Assembly: GCA_017311315.1 (NCBI GenBank)
Contig: CM029650.1
Span: forward strand, 16,469,118-16,533,117
Source of the DNA: Dendrocalamus latiflorus
Taxonomy: Eukaryota > Streptophyta > Magnoliopsida > Poales > Poaceae
DNA length: 64,000 bases
Direction: 5' to 3'
Under the pieces are notes generated by a model, which saw only the letters and a program-made list of their open reading frames with translations, was not told the origin of the DNA and made no database searches. Below are positions 47,417 to 58,365 of the stretch, piece after piece (position 1 is the first letter of the stretch; each line of letters starts with the position of its first letter). Made by a program: the position numbers and the translations under genes.

Positions 47417-48716
47417 GCCTTCGTATAGTGATCGCCATAACCATGCACCTCACACCACTTGCCGCAATTCCGAAGCTCTTGCTCCGCTCGGGGCCGCTCG
47501 TCTTGACCGGGTCCACCTTCGCATCCCCGGCCTTCTTTCCACAATATGGGGGTAGGCTCTCGAAGGGCGTTCCCAATGCCGAGAACATGGCGAGCCTTTT
47601 GTGGTCTGCGCCGGTGACGCCGGGGCTTGCGCGTGCTCCTTGACGAGCCTTCGAGCTCCCCGGGGCCGTCGCTTCCGGGAGTGTCCTCCCGGGGTTGCCG
47701 ACTCCGGCCCTGCTTCGGGGAACCCTCGCCCCCGTCCTCCTTGCATGGCAAGCGCTACGCGTGGGCGAGGTCGGAGGCGGGGGCGTTGCGTCTTCGTGCA
47801 TCTTCCTCGGCCCGCGCATACCCTTCCATTTTGTCGAAGAGCTTAGCGACTGTCTTGATAGGCTTGCGCGCGTTGTATTCGGCCAGGGGGCCCGGGAGGA
47901 GGCCCCGTATGGCCGCGTTGATGACGGTTGTCTCGTTAACGCCCATGACCTGGCATCGCACCTTCGTGAACCGCTTGAAATAGTCCCGGAGCTTCTCCGA
48001 GGGTTTCTGCTTCACGGCGAAGAGCTGGTCCGCGTCGACCCGCTCAACATAATTTCCTTGAAAGTTATTGTGAAGGCGGTCGCGGATCTGCTCCCACGCG
48101 TAGATGGAGTTTGGCTGGATGGTGAAAAACCAGGAAAGCGCCACCCCTTGCAGCGCGAGAGGGAGTCCCTTCGCCTTAGTGGTGTCATCTCCGCCGGCGG
48201 CTTCGATTGCGGTTTCGTATACGCGCACGAACTCGCGGGGGTCCGTATCACCTTTGTACGACTCGATGACACTGGGGAACTTGAAGTCTTCGGGCCACGC
48301 CGCCTGCTGCAGTCCTGCCGAAAGCGGAGACTCCGGGTCGATGCGCCGCAGCGGCACGCGGCTGGACGTGGGGGCGTCGCGGCTGTCTGCCCTTTCCGGC
48401 GTGGACGTGGGGCGGCCCGCTGGCTCCGAGCCTCTTGTATGTCGCGGACAGCCCCGCGGAGATCCCCTAGCTCCTGCTGGAACGCTCTGAGGGCCGCGGG
48501 GTTGACCGCCGCAGCGCCGGTGGCGGGGTCGGCCGTCGCGGCGCCGGTGGCGGGGTCGGTCGTCGCAGCGCGAGCGTCGACGTCCTCGACCACCGCGCCT
48601 GCGTCGTCGTGCGCGCCCGCAGCAGCCGATGCCAAGGCCCTGGTGCCCATGCGACGCTCCGACCCGGCCGCCTTTTTTCCCTTCGTCGCCGCCGACGAAG
48701 CTTTTTTCGGTGCCAT
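47143..48716 (-). pseudogene. Gag of the Tat element
   Basis: The ATG at 48716 lies about 50 bases after the LTR and starts a Lys- and Ala-rich segment (MAPKKASSAATKGKKAAGS). The capsid domain is at about 48340-47800: DFKFPSVIESYKGDTDPREF, GVALSWFFTIQPNSI, NNFQGNYVE and KPSEKLRDYFKRFTKVR. A Cys/His motif WCEVHGYGDHYTKAC lies near 47450. Breaks: a frameshift near 48440-48470 between the N-terminal part and the capsid, and TAG at 47755-47757. The pol frame overlaps its 3' end in a different phase. Confidence 0.85.
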
Positions 48717-48748
48717 CCTTCTTCGGACTTCAGGCTTGCTCCTGTCCT

Positions 48749-48765
48749 CCCCACGGACGGCGCCA
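48749..48765 (-). other. Primer binding site of the Tat element
   Basis: In element orientation, two bases after the 5' LTR, the sequence reads TGGCGCCGTCCGTGGGG. The first nine bases match the complement of plant tRNA-Asp (TGGCGCCGTTGCCGGGG); the rest is close. This primer type is used by some gypsy lineages. Confidence 0.7.
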
Positions 48766-48767
48766 AC

Positions 48768-49014
48768 TGTTGTGGCTACAGACCAAACAGAGAGAGAGAT
48801 GGTAGTGGAGAGTTGGGAGTAAGTGATAGTAATGGCTTGGGCTTCCCCATGGCCCGTATTCCATACATATATACATGGGGATTGCTTTTACAATTATACC
48901 CTTACATCTGAGTCTCCCCATCAGGGGTACTTATGTCATTACACATGGCCCGTTCTGGGCTTTATAACCTTCTACCAGGCCTGCTGGGATTAGGTGGGGG
49001 CCACCCCTACAACA
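48768..49014 (-). repeat. 5' LTR of the Tat element
   Basis: 247 bp copy of 37120-37364, followed by the GTGTG duplication at 49015-49019. The CACTA 214 bp repeat resumes immediately afterwards. Confidence 0.93.
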
Positions 49015-49121
49015 GTGTGTAATTCAATTCATAGAACTTTGTTTTATGATCTTTAATACTTCATGATATATGCTTCACTTGTTAGCTACAAGATGTATTT
49101 GGAATGGCATGTTAATGTTCC

Positions 49122-49337
49122 TGTTGTAGAGGTGGCCCCCACCTAAGCCCAGTAGGCCTGTTAGAAGACTGTAAGGCCCAAAACGGGACATGTATAGTGA
49201 CATAAGACTATTGTAAAAGCACTCCCCAAGAGGGTATATGAGTACAATATCAACCATGAGGGAGGGGCGAAGCCATTACTCACCTAACTCTCCACTACCA
49301 TACTCTCTCTCTCTCTGTTTGGTCTGTAACCACAACA
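49122..49337 (+). mobile_element. Solo LTR of the same Tat family, opposite orientation
   Basis: 216 bp running TGTTGTAGAGGTGGC...GTAACCACAACA. This matches the reverse complement of the Tat LTR above, with more divergence. The flanking duplication is GTTCC (49117-49121, 49338-49342). It lies only about 100 bases from the full element but has its own duplication, so it is an independent insertion reduced to one LTR. Confidence 0.9.
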
Positions 49338-49440
49338 GTTCCAAAGGGACCTTGAGACACTAATGTGTGTAATTTGATTCATAGAACTTAATTTGTTTAC
49401 GCTCATAGCTCACTGTAGTTAATTTTTTCTTATAAGAGAG

Positions 49441-52400
49441 ATGACGTCCACACAGTCATCATCGTTGTCATCTGGGTCTCATGCTCCGAAGATTGGGATA
49501 ACTAAGCGTGGCCGAGGAATATCGAAAAGGCCAGAGGGCCGAATGACCATCACGGTGGTCTCTCTAGATTGGGTCCTTCTGCAACTGAAGAAAGTAGCGG
49601 CAACATTTTGGACTATCTGCGGGATAATTGGAAGGCAACGGGTCCCATCACCATAGCAAGCTAGAAAGATTTGGCAAAGGATCATAAAAATTAGTTGTGG
49701 GCGGAAATAACAAATTCGTTCGAGATCCCAGCAAAAGTACAGGGACTCGTGCAACGGCAGGTGCTCCTCGCAATGGGAAAAGCATGGAAGAACTTCAAGA
49801 GCACTCTTGTCATGCAGTACATGGCCAAAGACTCACGCCCTTCATGAGGTATCCATTCATGTCACCGGAAACATGAGAGGCCTTTGTGCAGATGAAGACA
49901 ACGACCAAATTTGAACAACAAAGTGCGGTGCACAAGTCTCTCTAGTCACAAAATACTCACCCTCACAGATTCGGCACCGCTGGGTACGCGGGTAAAATCC
50001 CCCAGTGGAGGATACAAGACAAGGTCATAATCCGATCGGAGGCCTCCCTGCCATTTACCGGGATCACAAACGAGCATGCCTAAAACTGGTTAAGAGCGAG
50101 GTCATCCACCACGTCTACGAGTATCTCCTTTTTCAAAAATCCCATAGACGAGGAAGTGTCCCAATGCCTAATAAGATATGTTGAACTACATAGTTGTTAA
50201 TACCTCTTGAACTTCATGGGTTCAAAAATAACATGATTATCTCTTGTAGCAATCATTGACTACCGAATCTTCCTGAGGCTCCTTTGAAGAATACAAGGAG
50301 AGATATACTATCACAAGCCCTGGGAAATAAGGAGCACCCAGGTTGCATGCAAGGCTTGGGGGTTTATGTATCTTGGAGGCACGGATTCCGAAATGACTCC
50401 GAGACATATAGGAGATGAAGAGATCCAGGGCCTATCGCGACGAACAAATAAAATAGGAGCTTCAAACACAACTTGAGGAATAGCTATCTGCCTCACTTTA
50501 AGAAAAGATAGATTCATTGAGGGAAGAACTAAGACAAGTTCGTGACCAATTGCAACACACGCCCCGTTAGTGCGGTACCCAGTCCCTCTCAACGTTGGAG
50601 TAGCTGCGTGTCCATGCTAATTACTCAACATAGCAATGCCCACTACCTATCAACGACATCCAGATAATGTACCTCTTTAGAATGCTATATAAATAGATCT
50701 AATTAGTGCATGCTTTAACTCATCATGTATCGTTATGTAGGAGTCCACGCCTTGCATCCTTAGAGTCAAGCTTATTGACTCCATTCCCATTGATGTTGGG
50801 CGGGGGATGGCGTATCCATGGCTATTATGGATGCTGGTGCATGGTGCCCAACTATAGACCGATTTCGTGAAGGTTTAGGTGGACATGATTAATGATGTTT
50901 TTAGAACCGTCCCTCTTAAGAAGCCCCCCAAACAAAGAGATTACGACATTAGAGAATGTCGTCCATACATTCATCAAGTGGCCCAAGAGGGACATTGCCC
51001 TCGTCTCATCCGTGCCGCGATCTCCATATCCAGTTGCTCAAGAGGGACATCGCCTTGGACCTATCACATCAGCTCCCGTGGCTCCACGTCCAGCTCCATT
51101 TTTGAAGCCTGTTGCATTGGCTCTCATGGTGATGACATTGAAAATGTATCGTAAGTGAGGTGCTAAGACCCAACCGAAGAAGATTAAGGTGCCTCTCGAG
51201 AAATGGAAGTTTATTCTCGGAGTGTCGTTAGTCCCTAAGTCACAATTACCCAGGCTTGAACTGGTTTGCCATACATTGCATGCTTGGTACATGCAGATGT
51301 CCAACATGAAGCCAAATAGGTACAATGGATTCATTGTGAGATACACGAAGGCGCATTTCCTCCACGACTCAGGCTACTTCGTCATGAACTTTGAAGACTT
51401 ATTCTTACTATTCAACCTCGATGAACTCGACACCTCACTTCTATGATGTTGGACACTATAAATGTACTGTACAATCATGTTCTACATTCACATCATACCG
51501 ATAAACGTCATTACTCTTTGCTTATGTATAGATACATGATCTAACAAGTCTGGTGACGGTGAGAACCAGTGGGTTTCCTCGACCCACACTTGATCTCTGA
51601 GCAATCCATAAACAATAATGCATCCTTCATCCAAGATTACATGATGAGCGAATTGATTGCTCACAGTGACAAGGAGTATATCATGGTACCCTTCAACCAA
51701 GGGTAAGTGCTTCACTAGTTGCCCCACAAGTTTTATTTATACTTTATACGTAACATGAACTTAAGATTAATCACTATGACGACACACATGACTAGGTCTC
51801 AATAAATTCTGATTGTGATTGTACCAAAGTGTAGTAATGTAATATACCTTGATTCCCTATTTAGGAGCAACCACGGCTTCACTCGTGTGCAACAATCAAT
51901 TGACATGTAAACTCATTTCCTCGATACATAACTCTATCGTAATATTTCCTTCATTTGCAATGGCCGAGGCTAACTTTTTTGGAATCACATAGGTGGTTTA
52001 GAGCTTATATTGCCCAGGAAGGGAGACACAAGAAATTCAGCGACACACTGTGACACATGACGTGATTTTCGGTACCGGCTACAACACAACAATCCTATAT
52101 CACACATCGTTATAATGCCTCTAAAATTAACAATACCTATGTACGTAATTCTATTTTTGCAGTGCTACCAGCAGCTACAAGGCAACATATGTGGACTCTA
52201 TGTTTGCCACCATATGAAGGAAATCATGGACGCTAAGACGAATGATCCAGAGGTTTATCAACCTTCCAATAATTATTATTTTCTGATTATATATATGTAT
52301 ATATACACACATGCATGCTAATTAATGACTTAACATTACTCCTAGCGACAGTGTTGGGATTTTGATGAAAGTGCAATTGATCTTGACAAACTCATCGAAA

Positions 52401-52480
52401 TTCGAGGAAACCTCTCCCAATTTTTGCTAGCAGAGGTCATAAACAAGAGTGGAGAGAGCTACCCCGGCAATGGTGATTAG
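49441..52480 (+). pseudogene. Second CACTA 1 gene: Transposase_24-like and Ulp1/C48-like protease
   Basis: An ATG at 49441 begins a Ser-rich start and KRGRGISKRPEGRM. A Transposase_24 (PF03004)-like region follows: MGKAWKNFKSTL, MRYPF, QMKTT, HPHRFGTAGYAGKIPQW and later NKEHPGCMQGLGVYV, then a coiled coil (KIDSLREELRQVRDQLQ). From 51190 there is a C48 (Ulp1) peptidase-like part: VGFLDPHLISEQSINNNASF, HSDKEYIMVPFNQG before a GTAAGT donor at about 51703, and the Cys segment CYQQLQGNICGLYVC near 52160 with the expected Gln and Cys. The segment with the catalytic His was not found. A last exon (ACTCCTAG acceptor, about 52346) ends at TAG 52478-52480. Stops and frameshifts make it non-functional. 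Proteases of this family remove SUMO; their role in transposons is unknown. Confidence 0.75.
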
Positions 52481-52737
52481 ATGTTGAAATATTAGATTCA
52501 ATTGTAATCACTTAATTGAGCTTAATCAAACAATTCATTCAATTTAATTCATTTGTGAGATCTGTGTAACGATTGTCATGCTATATATGTGATCTATTTG
52601 TATTGTTTCATTCATCTGTGAGATTTATATAATGATTCTCCTATGCTATATATACGTAATCTTGCTTATTTTCAGATGGCATGGCTAGCATATCCTGAGG
52701 CTAGCCGAAAAAGAGCAATAAACATTGCTGTTGAAAT

Positions 52738-53000
52738 AGTTATCACAGACGGTTTGATGTTCCAAATCTTCTGTGATATGCACCATATCACAAACGGTTA
52801 ATAACAAAAACCATCTGTGATATCGTGCATATCACGAACGGTTAATACTAAAAACCATCTGTGATAGTTGAATATCACAGATGGTGTGGGAGTCGTCTGT
52901 GATAACCAGCTATTATCACTGACACATAAACACAGACAGTTTAGAAACCGTTTGTGAAGACAGTTTTGAAACGCCTGTGATTACACTGTCTGTAGTCGTG
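52738..53000. repeat. 3' subterminal repeats and end of CACTA 1
   Basis: Inverted pairs of ATCACAGACGGTT and AACCRTCTGTGATA, ending in CTGTCTGTAGTCGTG. The terminal 13 bases match the left terminus with one or two changes. Confidence 0.82.
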
Positions 53001-54340
53001 TGATTTTTTGACAAAATTTAACCAAATTCATTTGAAATTTGGACAAAATTCAAATGAGGATATATGCGACCAGAATTTGACCGAATGGTTTCCTTTCGAA
53101 GGGTAACGAAAGCAACAAAATAAGCAAAATTTTGGTGAAATTGTGAACCTTGGTACCAGCGCTACTATTGATAAAAGCCACCGAACTAGTTGCACACAGA
53201 GAATGCTGGATCACTATGCCAGATTGATTAATTTATAGACAATTTCGGAGAAGTCAAGCAATCGTCCAGGAGGGACAACATGTTATGTATGTAAACTCTA
53301 TGCACGTAGCAGCTAGGGCATGGATGAAAAGAGTACACATACATATTGTCGACCACGCTGTGGCGAAATTCAGGCCCGCCTCGGTCACCTAGTGGCCGCC
53401 ACTGTTGCGCTGGCACTGTCCGCCATCGATCGGAAGCTAGGCGAATGGAGGAGAATCGATCTGGCTGGGGAGTTCGACTTCGATTGTGAGTTGCAATGGA
53501 AGAAAGGGAGTCGAGGCGGTATCGAACGCGGGAGTGGTGGGTCTCTTCCTCTGTCCGTCACGCGCGCAGGCGACTGGCTATTTATGTACTTAACTCGGAT
53601 TTTCTTTAGATTTGGTAATCTCTACTCTTTCAAAATATGAGTTGATGGTCATCGGTCCATTCTCCCTCTCTTCTCAGCCGTCCAATCAAATATCAGCCGT
53701 CCAGATCCGCATGTAGATAGTTCTTCCGCTCTTTGTAGAGTAGGTAGTTCTTCTCTTCCCTCGCATTCTCCGCCTCCTACAACCACTCCATCTCCTGCAA
53801 CCATCGCCTCCTTCTCTCCCTCGAACCCTCGTGTTGCGCCTCCTCCTCAGCGTCGTCACCAATTCTTTCCCCACTCGACAACATCTAGTCGCAGTCCTCT
53901 AACTTCTCCCAACAGCGCTGCATCCCCCGTCACCGTCTCTCTAATGCATTTGCCTGCTGCCTCCTCTCTCCATCTACCCATCACCGCCTCCCCACCTCCA
54001 CCTCCCGCAACCCTCGTGCCGTGCTCCTCCTCGGCGCCGCCACCAATTCATTCCACACACGGTAGCATCTGGTCATAGGCCTTCAACTTCCTCCAGCAGC
54101 GCCACATCCTTATTTTATTCTACTCTATGGCCAGCACGACGTATCCAATAGATAATGGAAGATCGTGCTTCAGGTTTACTAATGTGATATGCTACATTCT
54201 TGTAGCGGAGAAGTAAAATCCTCAAGAGTTGAGACAAGGTTCTCTCTCTCAAAAAAAGGAGAGTTAATACAAGACAATATCATTAGCACATTAGCACTAC
54301 TCTAGGACTGTTTTTAGCAACTTAAATAAAAGAACAATAA
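53001..54340. other. Spacer between the two CACTA elements
   Basis: No recognisable gene. An open frame at 53320-53640 (106 codons) has no family I know, and no splice pattern supports it. 53640-54110 is C-rich. Confidence 0.45.
53775..54110. repeat. Imperfect tandem duplication in C-rich spacer
   Basis: The phrases CTCGTGTTGCGCCTCCTCCT, CGTCACCAATTCTTTCC and CAACAGCGCTGCATCC (53820-53920) return about 190 bases later as CTCGTGCCGTGCTCCTCCTC, CGCCACCAATTCATTCC and CAGCAGCGCCACATCC. This is an old two-copy duplication. Confidence 0.65.
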
Positions 54341-54900
54341 CACTACTACAGAAAACCCTATTACAGACGGTTCAAAAACGTCATCACAGACGGTTTTCTG
54401 AACCGTCTGAATTTATGGGTCAGTGATAATCGAAGGTTATCACATACAGTTTTTGAACTGTCTGTGGTGTAAATATCACAGACGGTTTGTAACTAAAAAA
54501 CGTCTGTGATAGCTGATAATCACAGACGGTTTGTAAGTAAAAACCGTCTGTGATAGGTAGTGACACCGTACTTGTCAACCTTCACCTGTGGGAGATGCAC
54601 CCAATGGCAGCGAAATAAGGGGATCTTGAAAACCACATAGTCGAGCTCCCAAATCTCTTCTATGAACCCATAGTATGAGTTTTTGAACTGTCTGTGGTGT
54701 AAATATCACAGACGGTTTGTAACTAAAAACCGTCTGTGATAGCTGACAATCACAGACGGTTTGTAAGTAAAAACCGTCTGTGATAGGTAGTGACACCGTA
54801 CTTGTCAACCTTCACCTGTGGGAGATGCACAAAATGACAGCGAAATAAGGGGATCTTGAAAACCACATAGTCGAGCTCCCAAATCTCTTCTATGAACCCA
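54341..54900. repeat. 3' subterminal repeats of CACTA 2 with a 230 bp tandem duplication
   Basis: The unit from about 54452 to 54680 is repeated at about 54682-54910 with period 230 (for example GACACCGTACTTGTC at 54562 and 54792). The unit joins several ACAGACGGTT motifs to the last part of the TNP2 coding sequence, so the coding tail is present twice. Confidence 0.88.
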
Positions 54901-57740
54901 TAGTATGAGTTTCTCGACCCATCGGTACTGAACGCATTTATGCGGACACCACTGTTCTGGTTAGTGCTCTTTACATCCTGAGACTGTGTATAGAATGTGT
55001 ACCCATTTATGTCATATCCTTGCCATGTCACAACTGTAAATGTTGGCCCTTTTGCCAACCATGTCAGCATCTCACTTGGCGAGCTCCTAGCGATTTGCTC
55101 CTTCAACCATTGGTTGAACCGACTGTTGTATTGCCTCATGATCCAAACATCCAGCCGCTCCATATTCTTTTGCCGAAGCACATCCTTGTGCTGGTCGACA
55201 TAAGGCACCACTTCAGTCATGTGTTGCAAGACCGTGAAATGGGCTTGAGTATACGTGTCCATATCTGTAGTGATTGCTTTCCTTCCGATAGTTCCGATAC
55301 CCTTCAGCCTCCCCTCATGACGAGATTGAGGCACACCTATCGGTTGAATATGAGCCATATAATCGACACAAAACTCAATGACCTCTTCGCTTGCACATAA
55401 CCTTCGACGATGCTGCCCTCCAGCCGAGATCGATTCCGTACGTAGGACTTGAGAATTCCCATGAACATCTCAAATGGGTACATGCTACGTAGGAATACGA
55501 GCCCGCATATTTTTATCTCCCACACAACGTGAACAATAAGATGGACCATGATATCAAAAAACAAAGAAGGAAAATACATTTCAAGATGACATAGAGTCAT
55601 CACCACCTCGTCCTGCAGAGCATCTAGTCCTTCGGGATCGATGACCTTCTTAGCAATTGTGTTAAAGAAATAACATAGCCTCATGATTGTCTCTCAGAAT
55701 TTGATCGGCAAAATATTTCTAATTGCAATAGGGAGCATCTGTGTCATCAGCACATGACAATTATGAGATTTCATGCCATTTTAACTTCAAATCTTGCATC
55801 GAAACAAGAATCTTCACGTTGCCGGAGTAACCAGACGGAACTTTGAGACCATGCAAGCACTGGCACAGTTCTGTTTTCTCGGCCTTGGACAGAGTGTAAC
55901 ACGTAGGCGGAAGGTATATTCGTTCATTATCAGTGCATGTCGGTGCTAACTCAGGCCTGATGTCCATATCAGCCAAGTCAAGCCGTGCGTTGACGCCGTT
56001 CTTTGTTTTATCATGAATGTTCAGTAAGAGATCAATCAAGCTGTCACATACATTCTTTTCTACGTGCATGACATCGATGCACTGTCGAACATCTAGATAC
56101 TCCCAATAAAGTAAGTCCCAAAATATTGATCTCTTCTTCCAGGTGTTCTTCTCATGAGCCCTCAATTTACGTCCCTTTCCGAGGACAACATCCAAATCCT
56201 TAACCATATTATAAGCCTCTTTTCCCCTTAAATGCCTTGGAGCTGAACCGTCTTCCTTCTCTCCGTCAAATTGTTTATTCATCTTGCGGTATGGGTGAAC
56301 CCTCCGAAGAAACCGGCGGTGACGCATGTAGATGGTTTTGCGTGAGTGTTTCAGCCACACACTCTCGGTACCATCTAAACATTGGGTACAAGCTTTGGCA
56401 CCTTTTGTACTCTGGCCCAATAGGTTAGTAAGGGCAGGATAATCATTTATGGTGCAGAACAATAAGGAGCGCAAAGTGATGTTCTCTCGTTTGTATGCAT
56501 CTCATACCTGTACCCCTTCGTTCCACAGTACTTTTAGATCTTCCATCAACGGTGCTAGGTACACATCGAAATCATTTCCAGGTTGCTTTGGCCCTTGGAT
56601 AAGTATCGACAGCAAAATATACTTTCGCTTCATACACAACCAAGGAGGAAGGTTATAGATGCAGAGAGTCATGGGCCATATGCTATATCGGCTGCTCATG
56701 CTATTGAAAGGATTCATTCCATCTGTATTCAGTCCAACCTTATATTCCTTAGTTCTGCACCGAAGTCTGCAAAACTCCTATCGATGTTTCTCCACTGAGC
56801 GAAATCAGCAAGGTGTCTTAGCATTCCATCCTTCTTGCGCTCCTCCGAGTGCCAACGCAGCAGTTTTGCCCCATTTGGATTTGCAAAAAACCTTATGGGG
56901 AATTATAGAAAAATACCATGCCACCTTAGCAGAAGGTCCTTTCTTCGTCTTTGTTCCCTCGCCGTCATCTGATTGATTGTTACGTATGTATCGGGATGCG
57001 TTGCACACCAGACATACATGCATGTTTGCATACTCTTTACGGTAGAGGATATAGTCGTCCGGACATGCATGTATTCTTTCTACTTCCATTCCCAACGGAC
57101 AAAGAACCTTATTGGCTTTATACGTGGTTTTAGGCAACTCATTTTCCTTCGGAAGCATGTCTGCTAAAAGACCTAGCAGCGCCATGAAACTCTTGTCGAA
57201 CCAACCGTTGCTTGCCTTCAATTTCAACAGTTCAAGCATGGCTGACAACCTTGTGTATTTTGACCTACAGCACGTGAACAAAGGTTTCTCCGAGTCCTCC
57301 ATCAAGCCCTGGAATTTAACATACTCTCTCTCATCATAGTTCTCTTCTACATCGCGAAGCATCTGATCCAGATTGTCATCGTGCAACCTATCCGAATCCG
57401 AACCACAATCGACATCATCCGGCGGCATGTCATTCACTTAACCGGTGATGTCATCCGGCGGCATATCATTCACTTCACCAGCGATGTCATCCAGCGGTAT
57501 ATGATTATTGACTTCGCCATGACTGGTCCAACACGTATAACCCTTTTTGAAACCCCTCCGAATCAAGTGCGCTTTAATTTGCCCTCGGTTCTTAAACATC
57601 TTTAAATTCACGCAGTCGGTGCATAGACAGTACATATATTCCACCCCCTTATTCAGCATATCCTCCTTGGCAACTCTTTTAAAAGCAGACACGCCATTAA
57701 TGTACTCTTCACTCACACGGTTCGCGGCATACATCCAGCT
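54750..57740 (-). pseudogene. TNP2 transposase gene of CACTA 2
   Basis: Domains in order on the minus strand: transposase-associated part (RVSEEYINGVSAFKRVAKED, HLIRRGFKKGYTCW) at about 57730-57530; TNP2 core with LLKLKASNGWFDKSFMALL and YILYRKEYANMHVCLVC; NTDGMNPF carrying the expected Asp near 56710; LIQGPKQPGNDFDVYLAPL; CIDVMHVEKNVCDSLIDLL; DUF4218-like LCHLEMYFPSLFFDIMVHL near 55580; DUF4216-like end with KVDKYGVTTYHRRF. Breaks: a TAA at 57438-57440 where Glu is expected, a frameshift between 56805 and 56717, an interruption near 56500, a stop near 55760, and a short frame change near 55350. It is better kept than the CACTA 1 copy but not functional as it stands. Confidence 0.9.
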
Positions 57741-58146
57741 TCGGTCCTACGTTATGTATATATATAACAACTTAGTATTAAAAATTAAATTAATTAATTA
57801 TTACTACATATATACCACATGCATTCAGGCTTTGCTAGTTTAATTCATATTATAAACACAACAGCTATTATATAACCAACAATTTTGCAAACCATCTTCA
57901 ATAACATTCACCAATTACTTAGATCTAAATTGTAATGCAAAGAAAAATAAATTTCATTACTAACCATATCTAGAGCAACCAGGATAGTATGAATCTTCAA
58001 AGCTCAATCTTTGTCTCCTCCCATCAAATTAATTGGCCTCAAATCGCCTAGCTTGCCTCCTGAGCGAAAGAGTGCAGCGCCGGCTAGATCTAGATCGAAA
58101 TGAAGACATATGCAGTTCTGAGCAGCGCAATAAATGCAAGGCGCCA

Positions 58147-58362
58147 TTATCACAGACGGTTTTTTATTACAAACTGTTTGTTATAATCTCAGGATTATCA
58201 CAGACGGTTCATCGGCAAGAACCGTCTGTAATACTCGTTTTCTCCGACGCCACCAACACAGACGGTGTCCAAATTAAAACCGTCTATGTTAGTGTCGGTC
58301 ACAGACGGTTTTGTCAAACCGTCTATGATTGGCCGTCTAGTATTAGGCTTTCTGTAGTAGTG
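58147..58362. repeat. 5' subterminal repeats of CACTA 2
   Basis: TATCACAGACGGTT and AACCGTCTGTRATA motifs in inverted pairs over about 200 bases, ending TTTCTGTAGTAGTG at 58362. Confidence 0.9.
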
Positions 58363-58365
58363 TAA

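Larger units (their letters stand above)
37120..49014 (-). mobile_element. Tat-lineage Ty3/gypsy retrotransposon nested in CACTA 1
   Basis: LTRs of 245 bp (37120-37364) and 247 bp (48768-49014) share the ends TGTTGTGGCTAC...CCCCTACAACA and the target duplication GTGTG (37115-37119, 49015-49019). Read on the minus strand the order is LTR, primer site, gag, protease, reverse transcriptase, RNase H, integrase, a 57 bp minisatellite, an antisense gene, a 67 bp minisatellite, LTR. The additional antisense gene, the gag Cys/His motif and the primer site fit the Tat lineage, to which Grande and RIRE2 belong. Gag-pol is interrupted by a few stops and frameshifts. The LTRs differ at about seven positions plus a 2 bp indel, so insertion was moderately recent. 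Confidence 0.93.
32086..53000 (+). mobile_element. CACTA (En/Spm-type) DNA transposon, decayed, carrying nested LTR elements
   Basis: The left end reads CACTACTACAAAAGAGGC, and the right end, reverse-complemented, CACGACTACAGACAG. Both ends carry clusters of inverted ACAGACGGTT/AACCGTCTGT subterminal repeats, as expected for transposase binding. Flanking bases are AGA on the left and TGA on the right, an imperfect 3 bp duplication. Two plus-strand genes are present: a TNP2 transposase (32694-35897) and a Transposase_24-like/C48 protease gene (49441-52480), both heavily broken. Removing the nested Tat element and solo LTR leaves about 8.8 kb, a normal CACTA size. The element is related to the smaller CACTA at 54341-58362. 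Confidence 0.88.
54341..58362 (-). mobile_element. CACTA 2: 4.0 kb CACTA transposon with TNP2 only
   Basis: The termini are a perfect inverted pair, CACTACTACAGAAA and TTTCTGTAGTAGTG. The 3 bp duplication is TAA (54338-54340, 58363-58365). Subterminal ACAGACGGTT repeats lie at both ends. One TNP2 gene on the minus strand fills the interior; the second gene found in CACTA 1 is absent. Domains and repeats match CACTA 1 closely, so both belong to one family. With intact ends it could in principle have been moved by transposase from a related element. Confidence 0.93.

Noticed and set aside
43467..47983. Plus-strand open frames opposite the Tat gag-pol genes (for example 45582-45986, 46239-46880, 47627-47983)
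   Set aside because: Shadows of GC-rich coding sequence on the other strand, with no recognised domain of their own.
49122..49337. Solo LTR considered as part of the neighbouring full Tat element
   Set aside because: It has its own GTTCC duplication and opposite orientation, so it is a separate insertion.
53320..53640. 106-codon plus-strand frame between the CACTA elements
   Set aside because: No family recognised, no conserved motif and no splice or promoter support; left as unassigned spacer.
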